This document shows, in pieces, positions 10,818-22,385 of a stretch of DNA of 64,000 nucleotides. Origin of the DNA: Sphagnum compactum (taxonomy: Eukaryota; Bryophyta; Sphagnopsida; Sphagnales). The notes under the pieces are model-generated. The model was not told where the DNA came from and made no database searches. It saw nothing but the letters and a program-made list of their open reading frames with translations. How positions within the stretch are numbered: position 1 is the first letter of the stretch; each line of letters opens with the position of its first letter. A program made the position numbers and the translations under genes. The stretch is from the NCBI GenBank assembly GCA_965153455.1, contig OZ234498.1:18414001-18478000 (forward strand), in the 5' to 3' direction.

Positions 10818-13800
10818 AATTTCTAATCAAAAAAATTTATATCTAACATGCAGTGTTAAATTGGGTATCCAAAAGACTAAATTATAAATTATAAACTAAC
10901 ACAAAAATGACATGTGTCATGTGGAGTCCTTGGAAAATGATTTTTACTTTGGCGCCTTTGGTTCCTTTTACCATGTTTTCACCCATTTATGAAAGATATC
11001 ATTATCAACATACAATTTTAATTGATTGTAAATGTTTCACATCATTGAAATTGATTAGAATAATGGTGAAAAAAGTGCCAATTATTGTTGTTTAATGGTT
11101 GAATGTGACTTGATTTTGAACCCAAGTATTAATAACCTATCAATTAGTTATTGATTTTTTGATAACCAATTCATAACCTAACTATTTCGTATGGAATTTC
11201 CAAACTTACCCAAATGACTTGGTTACCATCTAAAAAGGTTGTCAATTGTAAAATGTTACATATAATACAAATGCATAAACATTACTTACAAAAATTTTAA
11301 AATCCTATAATTGATTAATAACTAAACATGATAACAAAAAATTATCAATTCATTATTTGATAACCTACTTTTATGCATAACCAACAATCATTACTAACAA
11401 ATATTATTAATTGATCAATACTCAATTTTTAAAAATACTGATATTGATAACTTAACCAACACCCAAGTTTTTTTCAAAAAAAAAGTATAACCTATCCAAC
11501 AGTTATGAAAAAATGAACCAACAAACAGAGTGACAACCTTTCATGGGATCATTGTAAAAATATATATTAAATTATTGTAATTATTTAAATAAGCTCGATT
11601 TTGCTTACCCACCTTTCTTAGGTTTATGAAGGATTTACATAATGATGATTAGGAGTTGTGTATGTGTGTGTGTGGGTGAAGTTTTGGGATAGAGAAGGAT
11701 GTGCTGTTAAAATGGCAATAACAATAATATTGGGTGTGGAATTTATGGCTTTGGTAGTTGGAACTAGATGTATTTGGTGTGCTTTTCAAATTTTAAGTTA
11801 TGAACTTTGTGTGTTGGAAAAGTCTATACCAAAACATTATAGCTTAGTTTTTGTTTTTATTTGTTTTATTGTTACTCCAATACTATAACTCATAGCAAAT
11901 AAAGCCACTTGTATTTTGTTTTTGACTACTAATATCTCTTGGTTTCTAGTAGTCATTTGTGTAACTTATAGCCACTATTAGAATCATAATACATAGACTT
12001 GAATATAACATTGCCTTCAACAACATTGTACTAATTACTTGATGCATATTACTTGCTTGTAAATCCTAGTAAAGCTAATGGATTATATTCTAATTAGGTA
12101 ACTTAAGCTCTATTGGATTCTAGGAAAAAACTAGTTTCACATAGTTTGGCATAAAATAACAACAAAACCCCCCTATGTTTCAACAAGGAGTTTATGAAAA
12201 ATCACATTAAAAAGTTACAATTTAATGGTTACTTATCTTTTTAAGTTAGGGTTTAGGACCATAATTATCACTACCAAATAGGTTGAACCAAAGGAATTGA
12301 TACATGGACAAAGTAAATAACAAGGTTGGAGCAAGACCCAAATTGCATTGGGTCCACATCTTTCTGTCCTAAGGTTGAACAAGTAGGGGTGAAAATTTCT
12401 TGTCTACATGAGGTGAGATAATCAACCCCAAAGTAATAATTATTAGAGCTTGTTAAAACAACACCACCTTGGAATTTTTTCCAATGGTATAAAGATAGCC
12501 TAGGTGGTAGAAGTTTGACACATAAAAGTGCACTTGATAATTATACAAAAAAATTATTCCCACAACCTCAACATGGTCATGGCACATTTGATGTGTTAAC
12601 TCAAGGTTAGTTCATCAAAATTTTGGCATCCTTGACATCTTTCGCAATTAGCCTACTAAACCTCAACACTTTTAATGTGTTTGGTAAGATGCCTTAATGA
12701 TTTCTTAAATGGTATACCTTGCATGAAAATAATAAGGAATTAGGACATTATGAAACTACCATTTGACATAAATGGAGACATTTTATCATTAATCATTTTC
12801 AAACAATGAAAAATCAAAAAGGTTTTGCAACATTAAAAACTTCAATGATAATCATCATCATCCAATTTTAAAAGTCCATGGAACCAAAAACATTTTTTTA
12901 AAAATGACAAAACAAGGTGAAATCATCGTAAAATAAACCAAAAAAAATGGGCCTACTCAAGGTTGGGGTGCCAAAAAAAGGAAAAAAGATTATAGGAATT
13001 TTGTACCTAAGGCTATTTTATGCAAATAACATTTACTTGAAACGAATTTAAGTGAGAAAATGACTAGTCCAATTTAAAATATTTCATATAGTAGTGGTGA
13101 TTTTTCACATACATACATAATTATGTATCAATATTTTGGTATTTAGTTATAAATGGAAAAAATCCCAAAATGAGTTTCATGGACAACCAAACATGTTTTT
13201 TGACAAGATTATTCCATGCACATGTGACTTGCACCTAAAGCTAGACATTTTGAAACCATTCAACATAATTGTTTTGCCAAATGGTTAAAAAAATGAGTCC
13301 TTGGCCTTGTGTATAGCCCTTGCTTTCAAATTTTCAAATGTTTTAAAATGATTTTGCTTTTATCAAGGTCACCCAATGAGCATGTACTTTCATACAAGGG
13401 GACATGTTTTTGTTGTATAAAATGTTTGAAATCAATTGTATGATTTTATTCATTCCTTTTAATTACTTTTAAAAAATAGTGCAATTTAAACAATTAGTAT
13501 AGTTATTTTAGAAGACTCAAAATGACATTTACATAGTATCTGAATTATTTTAAATATTTTTATTAATTTAACAAGACATCATTTTATATATTGACATACT
13601 GTTCCATTACAACTATAATAATGTAACATCAAAAATAATCCAAAGTTGTCTTTTGCTATCCTTTAAAAATAGGTCAAGTCCTTTTGGATACCCCAATCGT
13701 GAATACACCCAAATGTTGTAAAATCTCACTTAAAAAATTAGAGAAAATTTGACATAATCACAAAAAATTAGATTAAAAACATTTATGAATATAAAACCAT

Positions 13801-14763
13801 GGGCACCTCCATAAAATGTATGGTAAGTTGAATACATAATTTGAATTTAAAAAAAAGTCCTCAATAGTATAAATGTAAATAAATTTGTGTTTAAAGTTGC
13901 ATGCACATTATAAAAAACTAATCAACACCAACTTTAAGTCCTTTGTAAAAATTATGTTTTTATCACATTTGAAATATGGTTTCATTAGAGCTCATAGGAG
14001 GACGGTAGTGCCAACTTTAAATGTTAACCTATATGTGTTTCCATGAATTTTCAAAGAAAATGTAATTAAATTTATTTATTGAATGATTATTTTTTAATAT
14101 AAATCAAAATTGTACATTTCAACAAAAGTAGACATTTCAAGTTTTTTATTAATAAAATTATTTGAAACCTTCAATGGTATATTGTACATTATATAACATT
14201 TCCAATATTCACGAAAATGCAACCATGCCCTCCCTCTCATACAACAATTCTTATAATAAAAAATAAAAAATTCAAATTTTATAAATTTATAATTTTAGTG
14301 GTTAAAAACATGTTTATCAGATTCTACATTTGGTTTTCAATAAGTAATCACAAAATATAAAATGAAACTTAAGGATTTGTACTTAATGTGCAATTTATAG
14401 CTAAATATTCCTAGAGATGACTATGAGGTATGACCTTGTGGGATTTCTGAGTGTAAGTTGTAGGGGAGGTTCCCGTATGAGTGCATTCCCTTGAGAAAGG
14501 GGGCACCCCAGGGCTTGAGCTCGAGGGTGGTCATGAAGCTTAGGAGAATGCACAATACAATAACCTCCCCTCATGCATGAGTGCAGGAACCTCCCCTTGT
14601 GTAAACAACTCTCTTTTTACTTCCTTGCTTCTTTCATGTTTTGAAGAAAAGAAATATTTCCATGGGAACATGAGAACATAGAAAATTGGGGGAGCTAACA
14701 CTCTAGGGTTCTTCTCGTGGAGGAGATCCCTCAAAATACACATAAAAATAATAACAAGTTGTG
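10816..14763. other. AT-rich intergenic DNA, no gene seen
   Basis: Nearly 4 kb without a plausible exon. The longest open frames are short and contain only low-complexity residues. No paired termini or long repeats were recognised. Confidence 0.6.
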
Positions 14764-15478
14764 TTATACACAATGGCCCTGCCATTAATTTAATATCAAC
14801 AATTGCTATTTCATGATACATTGGTCATAGGTAGGGGGAAATATAAAAAATGAATTTATTTTTAATGTACATCATCATGTTGTTCTAAAAGGAAAATTGT
14901 CATGATTTTTTTCTCATTTTAAAATATCACATTGGTTATGAGAAAGCTAAAAGGCATCTCACATTAAATGATGGCGTGTTCTAGGAACCTATCTAAACAT
15001 TTAAACCAATAGAGAAACATTCTAACATTATTTTCAATTTTTTGCAAATCTAATGAATTTTTTCTCAAAAAAATTAAAATTGATCAAATATTCTCTTTTC
15101 ATATTTATTTTACACATTTGTGCAAAATTTCAAACCAAAGGAAAAAAAAAAAAAAAAACTGGTCATGACATGTGCATTTGAATGTTTTCAATCACATTTT
15201 GAAAGAACTACATGAATTTTTGCATATGATGGGTGTCATAACAATTTTTGAAAAAAAAAATTTCATAATTAATATTGTGGATTATGGATTGGTGACAAAG
15301 TCACTTGGGGTTGGGTGCACATTTGAGGATGTGGCAGAGAAAACAAAATTGTCAAAAGACAAATGTGAATTTTTAACAACCAAATTAGGAAGAATTATCT
15401 CACCTAGTTTCTAAGGGGCAAAATCCCTTGAAGCTACTATACTCTATAATGATTCTCAACACAATATCCTTGCCTTAT
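14764..15478 (+). mobile_element. Repeat family B, near full-length copy 1
   Basis: This segment aligns along its length with 34666-35428. Both begin near TTATACA...CCCT, share AATTTAATATC-like text and TTGGTCATAG, and contain GGATTGGTGA, AGTCACTTGGGG and GGGTGCACATTTGAGGA. Both end with GATTCTCAACACAAT..CCTTGC. The left end carries GGCCCTGCC and the right end of copy 2 carries its complement GGCAGGGCC, which suggests a terminal-inverted-repeat DNA element. A shared frame (15214-15411 here) reads YGLVxKSLGxGCTFEDVAEK in part; it could be the remnant of an exon. No transposase is recognisable. Confidence 0.6.
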
Positions 15479-16092
15479 AAAAAGGGAGTTGTTTATGGCA
15501 GCAATGTTGCAGAGCAGTTTTGCTGAGGTCCATTGGCTCCCCCACTTGGATCCCATGTGCTAGAATAATAATAATAATAATAATAATAATGTTGTTGTGG
15601 GAGGTGGAGAAGAAAGCCTCTCCTCTCCCAACTCCTGACTCCTCTACTAAGCTCAGCATCATTGGTTTTTTGTTCCCTGGAGAATTTGATGCTTTACATC
15701 ATTCTCGGGGACAAGAAAGAAGAAGAAACTAAGGCCCCCACCAACACCCCGCATTAGAATTGATGATTCTCCTTCATTTGCTGAAATCAAGTTGACCGAC
15801 CAACTATTGTAGTACCTTGGCAACTTCCACAAATATTTCTCAAATAATTAATTCATTTTATATATTATTATTTTTTAATTTTGAAGAATAAATTATTCCT
15901 CAAAATTCACTATTTTTCCTTCACAAATTTCTTTCGTTCTTTGAAAAAAGTAAATCTAATTCTTGTTGAAAAGTTTAACACTTCTAAAAATTATGTAATG
16001 TAGTGTGTGTAGAAGTCGTCTAGGTACTACCGTATTCAAGGCTTTGTTGGGGACTTCAAATGCCTCATATTTGCCCAATCATTCGGGTTCCC
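15479..16092. other. ATA microsatellite and a family E fragment
   Basis: A run of nine ATA-type units lies at about 15563-15589. From about 15790 to 16000 the sequence resembles 38690-38880 and 16490-16720: each has ACCTTGG-like text, then AATAATTAATT, then a CTTCACAA or similar stretch and ATTTCTAAAAA-like text. No gene is visible. Confidence 0.45.
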
Positions 16093-16480
16093 TCTAAGAG
16101 CATCTGCACTCGCACCCCTATTTGAGCCTCTATCAGTGTTTACTACATCCAACATGTAGTGTTAATCATTCCCCCATCCTCACTTGTAAACATGAAAAAA
16201 ATGAAACATATAAAGTGAGAGATTATTTAAAGAATCAACACCAGTGATTTTTTTTCAACAAGTTTTGTTACATTAGACCAAATTTTGGAAAAAAAATAAA
16301 AATTGTTTTTCTAGTGTGAATTTGACTAATTTTGATTAATTTGTTGGAGAAATTTGTAAAACTTTTGATATACAAAATTGAATAGAAAACCCCTTTTCAC
16401 CAGTTGAGCCAACAATTATAATTGGCTAATAAAGAATAGTCAATTTTTTTAGTGGCCCTCTTTGGAGGCTATTGCATCTT
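16093..16480. other. Possible degraded MITE
   Basis: It starts with AAGAGCATCTGCACTCG, the kind of end common in plant miniature elements. It shares text around ACATCCAACAT with 17540-17600. A matching opposite end was not found, so element status is unproven. Confidence 0.3.
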
Positions 16481-16764
16481 CAGCATACTATAGAATAGGG
16501 GCGGTTTCAGCACAAGTCTGCCAAATAATTAATTAAATTTGAAAAATTCTCACAAAATTGAACATTGTAAATACATTCTTCATTCTCCTTCCAGCTTTTT
16601 GTTTTCTTCAAGAAAAAAAGAATTTTGAAAAAAAAATCAGCATTTCTAAAAAATAATATAATAAGTGTTGTAGCCACAAAAGGTACTATAGTATTGATAA
16701 GTGCAATTGACTATTATATTATTCAACTGATATATACTTTATACAAAACATAAATGTACAGGCC
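16481..16764. repeat. Repeat family E fragment
   Basis: It resembles 15790-16000, 38690-38960 and the start of 19650-19960: AATAATTAATT, then AATATAATAAGTGTTG-like text. The copies are diverged, and termini are not defined. Confidence 0.45.
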
Positions 16765-17004
16765 ATGTTACCTGGGCACTGGTGGTACACTTGAGTTTCA
16801 TCCCCTCTTTCCTTTTCCCTGAGCGCCTCCAGTGCTGTTACATATATTTTCATTGCTCCTACCTCTACAACTACTGTAATTACTCTCGAACCTTGTGCAT
16901 TAAATGCTGACTTTCACCATTTCATACCCAGATATGTCCTTACTTTGCAGATACCATTGAAAGAGGGGGATAGGGGGTGAAAGAGAAGGTGACTTTACAG
17001 ATAA
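16765..17004 (-). mobile_element. MITE family A, truncated inverted copy
   Basis: On the minus strand it matches the intact elements at 37833-38191 and 56102-56517: GAGGCGCTCAGGGAAAAGG, AGCATTTAATGCACA and a terminal GTTATCTGTAAAGTCAC. The end at 17004 is preserved. The other end, about 150 bp in the intact copies, is missing or unrecognisable. Confidence 0.75.
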
Positions 17005-18953
17005 CTTTTTTTGTCTTCATGATATATTCCGGGTCCCTACTCGGAGTGCTGCTGATGTCTCTTGTCCCATCATCTCGTGTCTGCGTACGAAGTTTGCATG
17101 CATGGCATGGTTTTGTGTGTCTGATACAACAAGTTGGGGAGTTTTGGTTGGTATCCCGAGCTTGTCGAGCATCGAACAATAGTCTCCATGATAATTTCCT
17201 GGTCCCAACTGGGAGTGCAATGGGTGTCTCTCCTCCCATGGGGTGTCGTATGGAGCTTGCATACATGTAACATTTTGCGGAGAACTTGGATTTTTGGTGT
17301 CAGACTTGTCACACACCATTCGTTTTTGTGTCCCCCTCCCCCACCACCGACACCCGTCTCTCCTCCCCTCCTCCCACATGAAAACTTGATGGTAGGTCCA
17401 GACTATTGATAGTCACTTAGAATAGTACTTTGTTATAAGCTTTACTTTTGGCATATCCTCCTCTTTCTCTCTTCTATTTTCCGCACTATTGTTGGTACAG
17501 GATCTCCACCTTGAACACTTATTTGGGCTTTTACTACTATCACACATCCAACATATAGTGGCAACTATGTCCCGAACTCACATAAAGTGGGGGACCATTC
17601 GAGTGCCATCACATGGGTCAATCAAAAGGAGTCATTCTTTGCCATCACAAGGGTTGTAGCTCGATGGTGCTAAGTGCTGACATCAGTTGGGAGACCTTGA
17701 TTCAACTTGAGGAGAAAGATTTTATGGATGTGAGCTTTTTTTATTTCCTCTTGTCCCCCTTTCTATTTCTGGGAACATAATATTTAACCTTTAATTACTC
17801 TAAATAGGTAAATTAATAAAATAATGACATACTATAATCAATTGAATAAATTGAAGCACTAAAGGTCTAGTCTATATATATTTGTCTTGTTACAAGGTGG
17901 AAAGTTAAGATCGAATGTAAGCATGACCTGGTGGAAGGCTAACATTCTCATGCTAATGAGAATGCATATAATTGTATGACATGGTTATGTAGTGGTTCAT
18001 TGCATATGGTTTCAGGTCTTTTTTTCTTTCTCCTTTTTACTCCTAAAATCTTTTTTATTTATTTTAAAAAAGGAAATTCCATTGCAAAGGAAAACAAATC
18101 TTTTGTACTAGGAGAAAAGCCATTTTTTGGGGTAAAAGTTCTACGGTAATTAGTCAAAAATAAAATGACCTACTGGAACCAAAAGTCTCAGAAATCTAAG
18201 GAAACATTCTCAAAATTGCACCAAAAAAAATTTCGAAAAGAAAAAATCAAAATCAAAACCTGAACCAAAGGTTCTTTTCAAAATGAAGAATTAAACAACA
18301 TTGGGTATAACTCTTCTCTTGGAAATGGACAATTGTGAACCATCTTGTGTCCAGAGAAGAATTGTCCATCTTCTTTTGAAGCAAATGTACTACCTATTAA
18401 GTGTAATGTGCCCTACAAATACACTCTATACATTTAGTAGTTATTTAGGATATAAGGGTCCCTTGGATCTGACACTAAGTTCAAATGTACCTAAACTCAC
18501 AATTACAAAGATAAACATTTGATATACAACTCTTGTAAAAATTGGAAGTGTGTACTCAGCAAGCATTGGGACAGATGGGTTTATTTGGCAACATTTCAGG
18601 GTACACCCTTACGACCATCAAATCCAAAGTTCTTAGAGCTCTGGGATCGAATCCGAAGTTCTTAGAGCTTTGGGTTTGATCATCTTTGGAATCGAACTTC
18701 AAGTTCCTAACAGAAACAAGAAGGGGTGTGTCACACTGTGGCCTTGCAATTTACATTAAAAAGTATCTTAACGCAAAAGAAGAATTATGGAATTCAAATA
18801 TTTCAGCATGCAAAAATATAATCTTCAAAAAAATCCTTTAAAAAAGATTTAAAATCCTTCAAGATATCATAACTCTAAAACTAATCTGAACTTTCAACAC
18901 AAGCCAAAATATCATCTTTCAAAAATCCTCATATAAAATAGATCTATTACATA
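17005..18953. other. Intergenic DNA, no gene seen
   Basis: Overlapping frames on both strands at 17017-17409 contain a short internal duplication: the phrase GGGAGTGC or GGAGTGCT followed by GGTGTCTC or ATGTCTC and TTGCATGCAT or TTGCATACAT occurs at about 17044-17105 and 17210-17270. This makes them look like noncoding repeat sequence. No exon is supported. Confidence 0.45.
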
Positions 18954-19032
18954 GGGGCCAAAATCCCTTAAGCTGCTATACTATATAATGAATCTAGACA
19001 CAATATCCTTGCCTTGGTAGGCAAGGCCAACA
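18954..19032 (+). mobile_element. Repeat family B, terminal fragment
   Basis: It matches the right end of the family B elements: GGGGCCAAAATCCCTT, AGCTGCTATACTATATAATG, then ACACAATATCC. It ends in a hairpin with arms CCTTGCC and GGCAAGG. The body of the element is absent. Confidence 0.65.
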
Positions 19033-19201
19033 AAGAAAACAGAAAGGCACCAGGGACCAATGCCAAATTCTATTTTGAGTAAAGCCAAGAAATATAGGAG
19101 GGTTTCATGTTGGCATGTGGACTACATGGTTGTCCTTAATGAGAGTGCAATAAGGTTTGGTGCTGAAGGATGATGTTGGGTTGGTCCCTGCCTAAGCTTT
19201 A

Positions 19202-19576
19202 GAGCATCTCCAACGGTGCTCAGTATGTGACCCTGGACAGTAAAAATGGATGAAGAAAATCTAACCTGTACCGGTTTGACTCAGGAAATTGGTTGTGGCT
19301 CAGCATAATTGCGCAGGGTACCGTGGCTGATACGAGGCGCAGCCACGCTGTGCACTTGTAGAAAAGAGTGTAATAAATATGATCTGACTGCTGCTCGGTG
19401 TTTCTGATTGGCCCATCATAATGATTGGTCCATGTGGTTTGCTATTAGAAGTCCCCCACCTATTTGCAGTCCCAGTTTCAGTTTTATTGGCAGGGTTGCA
19501 AAAGAGTACATAACTAAACTTGGATGTGAAGAAAAAATTTCCCAGTGTCACATACTAAGCACGGCTGGAGATGCTC
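19202..19576. mobile_element. Intact MITE with TTA target duplication (PIF/Harbinger-like)
   Basis: The 375-bp element begins GAGCATCTCCAACGGTGCT and ends with the near-perfect complement (AGCACGGCTGGAGATGCTC). The terminal inverted repeats extend about 35 bp, including AGTATGTGAC and its counterpart GTCACATACT. It is flanked by TTA at 19199-19201 and 19577-19579. A 3-bp TTA/TAA duplication with GAGCATCTCC-type ends is typical of PIF/Harbinger-derived (Tourist-like) MITEs. It has no coding capacity and would need a transposase from elsewhere. A second copy is at 34490-35628. Confidence 0.88.
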
Positions 19577-19579
19577 TTA

Positions 19580-20291
19580 CCCCCTACTAAAGTTTAAAAG
19601 TGTGGCTGGTTTAGGACGTCAACTCAAAGTACAACTGGAGATATTGTGAATTTTTTAAAAGAATCACCTAAGCAAAGTGAATTAGCCATAATAAGTGTTG
19701 CACACCTGCCCCCTACCTAAATATGACTCCAACCCTTGTTCAAACTGTCCTTCATCTAATTGGCTCCCTCTTGCCTCTGGCAACCACCCCCCTCCCCACC
19801 CTCTCCTTCCCTCCCCTAAAACTCATTGCATGCCTTATTTTCATTGCCCCCAAATTGTGATGGACTTCCCTTGTCAGCATGTCATTTGGAGCCTCAGAAC
19901 ATACTCCACTGATTGGACCATGGCCCAGGAAGAACTTTTGAGAAATAAAATAATAAAAATTCTACTTGCTGAATCAATTAAATTTAATACTAAATCAATT
20001 AAATTTAATACTAGCTCAATTAAATTTTTTATAAAAAATCATTTGTAGCTTATCATGCATGCATTTAGGGCTTAAAAGATAGCACAAATTCTGATGTTCA
20101 GGTCGGTTTCTAGCTTTAGGAGATCGCACGGCAAATAGTTAGTTATTTGGATGCTCTTCTTGGGGTTTGGATTTGTGTAAGCTTTCCCACTAGAAGGGGA
20201 GGGAGACAAGGTTACACACCAAGCTTCCAAATGAAAGTTTTTGAGTTTGTCCACTTCTTGGGTGACATAGAGGCTATAGTTATGCATGTAG
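19580..20291. repeat. Intergenic DNA with a family E fragment
   Basis: About 19650-19960 resembles 38930-39220: ATAATAAGTG, GCCCCCT, CTAATTGGCTCCCT or CTGATTAGCTCCCT, TCAGCATG and GGCCCA. The copies are diverged. Downstream of it is a small AATTAAATTTAATACTA tandem (19975-20015). No gene is seen. Confidence 0.5.
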
Positions 20292-20480
20292 TGCACCATC
20301 CACTGGATGTCCATTCATTACTCGGTTGTGGATGAACCTCAACTTGAGTTAATATTTGGTTTCTTCTCGGTAACCAATTCTGTGCAAAATAGGTCTCAAA
20401 TATATAGGCAGATAGGTAAGAAAATAGGCAACTTCTAGGTAAGTGGATGGGTTATATGTAGCGAAGGGCTGTTTTTACTA
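20292..20480 (+). repeat. Dispersed repeat family D, copy 1
   Basis: It matches 40015-40201 in direct orientation: GCACCATCCA, TGTGGATGAACCTCAACT, GGTAACCAATT, AAATAGGTCTCA, GGCAACTTCTAGG and AAGGGCTGTTTTT. The shared block is about 190 bp with modest divergence. No termini were resolved. Confidence 0.8.
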
Positions 20481-22134
20481 GTCAAATTTACACTAGGAAA
20501 ACACATATGTCCAAAAAAAATTGCTCAATTTTCTGTGTTTAATAAAGAAAAGACAAAAATTGTCCCAAAAAATTCAATGCAATGAGAGTGTGGGAGGAGA
20601 ACTCAGAAATATCATAGCATTGCCTTTGCCCCACCAGTTTGGGGTGATTCCACTGGACCCAATTTATTACAAACTTCTCAACAACCCCCCAAGTGGGGTC
20701 AGAACCCAGGGTTGGGAACTGACCCAAGTCCCCAGTTAATCAGTTTGTGATAAGTACCTAGATATTCCCTTCACAATGTATAGGAACCCACCAGTGTTTT
20801 TTTGGTCAATTTTGTGATATAGCCAAATTTGGCTACAAGTTACATATAAAAATGAAAAATCTTAAAACATCCTCCTCTATTTCTGGCTACATACTAGAAC
20901 CATGTATAGAAATTTGGAATTTTTCCTTAAAATTTCTTGGTCTAATTATGGCTATTGAAAACCTCCAAAAATACTTGATTTTAGCATTTTAAATTTTTAA
21001 TAGCTATAGCTTTTCTTGGCTATATATAGCCAGCCAAAAAGAGGCTGGAACCCACCATTCAAAATAGGTTTTTGTCAGGAGATGACTCATGATAGCGAGC
21101 AATTTTTAGTATGATGCTCCTCTCACCCCCCTCCCTCCCTTTTGCAAGGACCCATGTCTCCTTCACCATGTCTCCAAATGGTTATAAAATAAGTGATTTT
21201 TTCTCAAAGAACACAAATGCTCCTCAGAGTTTGTACATATTTACTATGGGGTGTTGGTTTCAAGTTTTAAGGAATTTTAACAAGAGGGAATTTTAAGGAG
21301 TGTTTTTCTTCCCTGGCTAAATTTTTGCAAATTTTTTGACCCCAAACAATAGAAAGAAAATATTCTATGTCAAATCCCCATTTTTGAAAAAAGAAAAAAG
21401 AAAAAAAGAAAACCCCCACAAGAAATTAGTCTACAATCAACTTTGACACTTACACTGTAGAAAGCTCGCATTTGTCAACTTGTTGTTAGTCTATCTATAG
21501 AGTTCCTCGAATCTCATGTTTCAAGGCACTTTGAGGCGAGGGAGGGGGGGTGATAGTCGAGGTGGGATGAGGAAGTGTGGTTGTGCTTTGATGCTCAATG
21601 CAATCACACTACCTTGGCCATCATCTTCCCAAGGTTTTTGTTGCAAAACCCATGAAGCCTTAGCCCCTTAAGTAAGGGCTAATAATGCAAAACAGACAAG
21701 TCCAAATTTGCAAAGCTCAAAAAAGTGAACATAGTCTTTACAAGATCATGTCCATACAAGATTCATTCATTCATTCTTTTGTTTGTTCTGCCTTTTGGCC
21801 ATGACGCATCTGAATAAAACTTGATACGTGTTAACAAATGTTCATGGTCGGTTGCATGGGTTCATTTAAACCATCGGTTGAGTCAGATTTTGGAAGTATA
21901 TAGTAGGTATTCCTGAAGACTTGTGCCCATATTACCTGAAGAGGCCCACATAGAAAATGAAGACAAACAAAAAGAAGAAGAATACATGAGAGTTTTCTGC
22001 AAAGTCAGGAAAACAAAGCACTAGAACCTTGAGTTTCGTCCAAATTTGGGTGACATTCGAAAAAAAAACCTGCAAAAAAGTAATTAGCCTTCCAGGGGTA
22101 GCGGGCTGGGGGGAAAGGGGGGATGGGTGAAAGT
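20481..22134. other. Intergenic repeat debris, no gene seen
   Basis: About 20780-21045 belongs to the repeat seen at 1780-2330, with AGCCAAATTTGGCTA and CCAGTGTTTTTTT. The rest is AT-rich or simple sequence with no supported exon. Confidence 0.45.
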
Positions 22135-22385
22135 CAGAAATGCACCATTTTCTTTTGTCGTAAACTGAGTTTCATCCTGTTCTGACCCTCGCTTTCATTT
22201 TTCCTGAGCGCCTCCACTGCTGCTACATATATTTTCACTGCTCCTACCTGTACAACTACGATAATTACTTGTGCCTTAAATGCGGAGTTTCAGGATTTCA
22301 TACCCAGATTTAATAAAATTTTCCTTACTTTGCAGACCTCACTCAAAGAGGGATTGGGTGAAAGAAGGCTCAAAGACAGGGTGAA
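22135..22385 (-). mobile_element. MITE family A, terminus-less inverted fragment
   Basis: It shares the internal part of the family, inverted: GAGTTTCATCC, CTGAGCGCCTCCA, CTACATATATTTTCA and a degenerate TTAAATGC. It lacks recognisable inverted-repeat ends and is diverged from the copy at 16765-17004. Confidence 0.65.

Noticed and set aside
16093-16480. A possible further MITE starting AAGAGCATCTGCACTCG
   Set aside because: No convincing inverted partner or target duplication was found, so it is listed only as a weak feature.
17017-17409. Five overlapping frames on both strands
   Set aside because: The region contains an internal duplication and reads openly in several frames at once, a sign of low stop content rather than coding.
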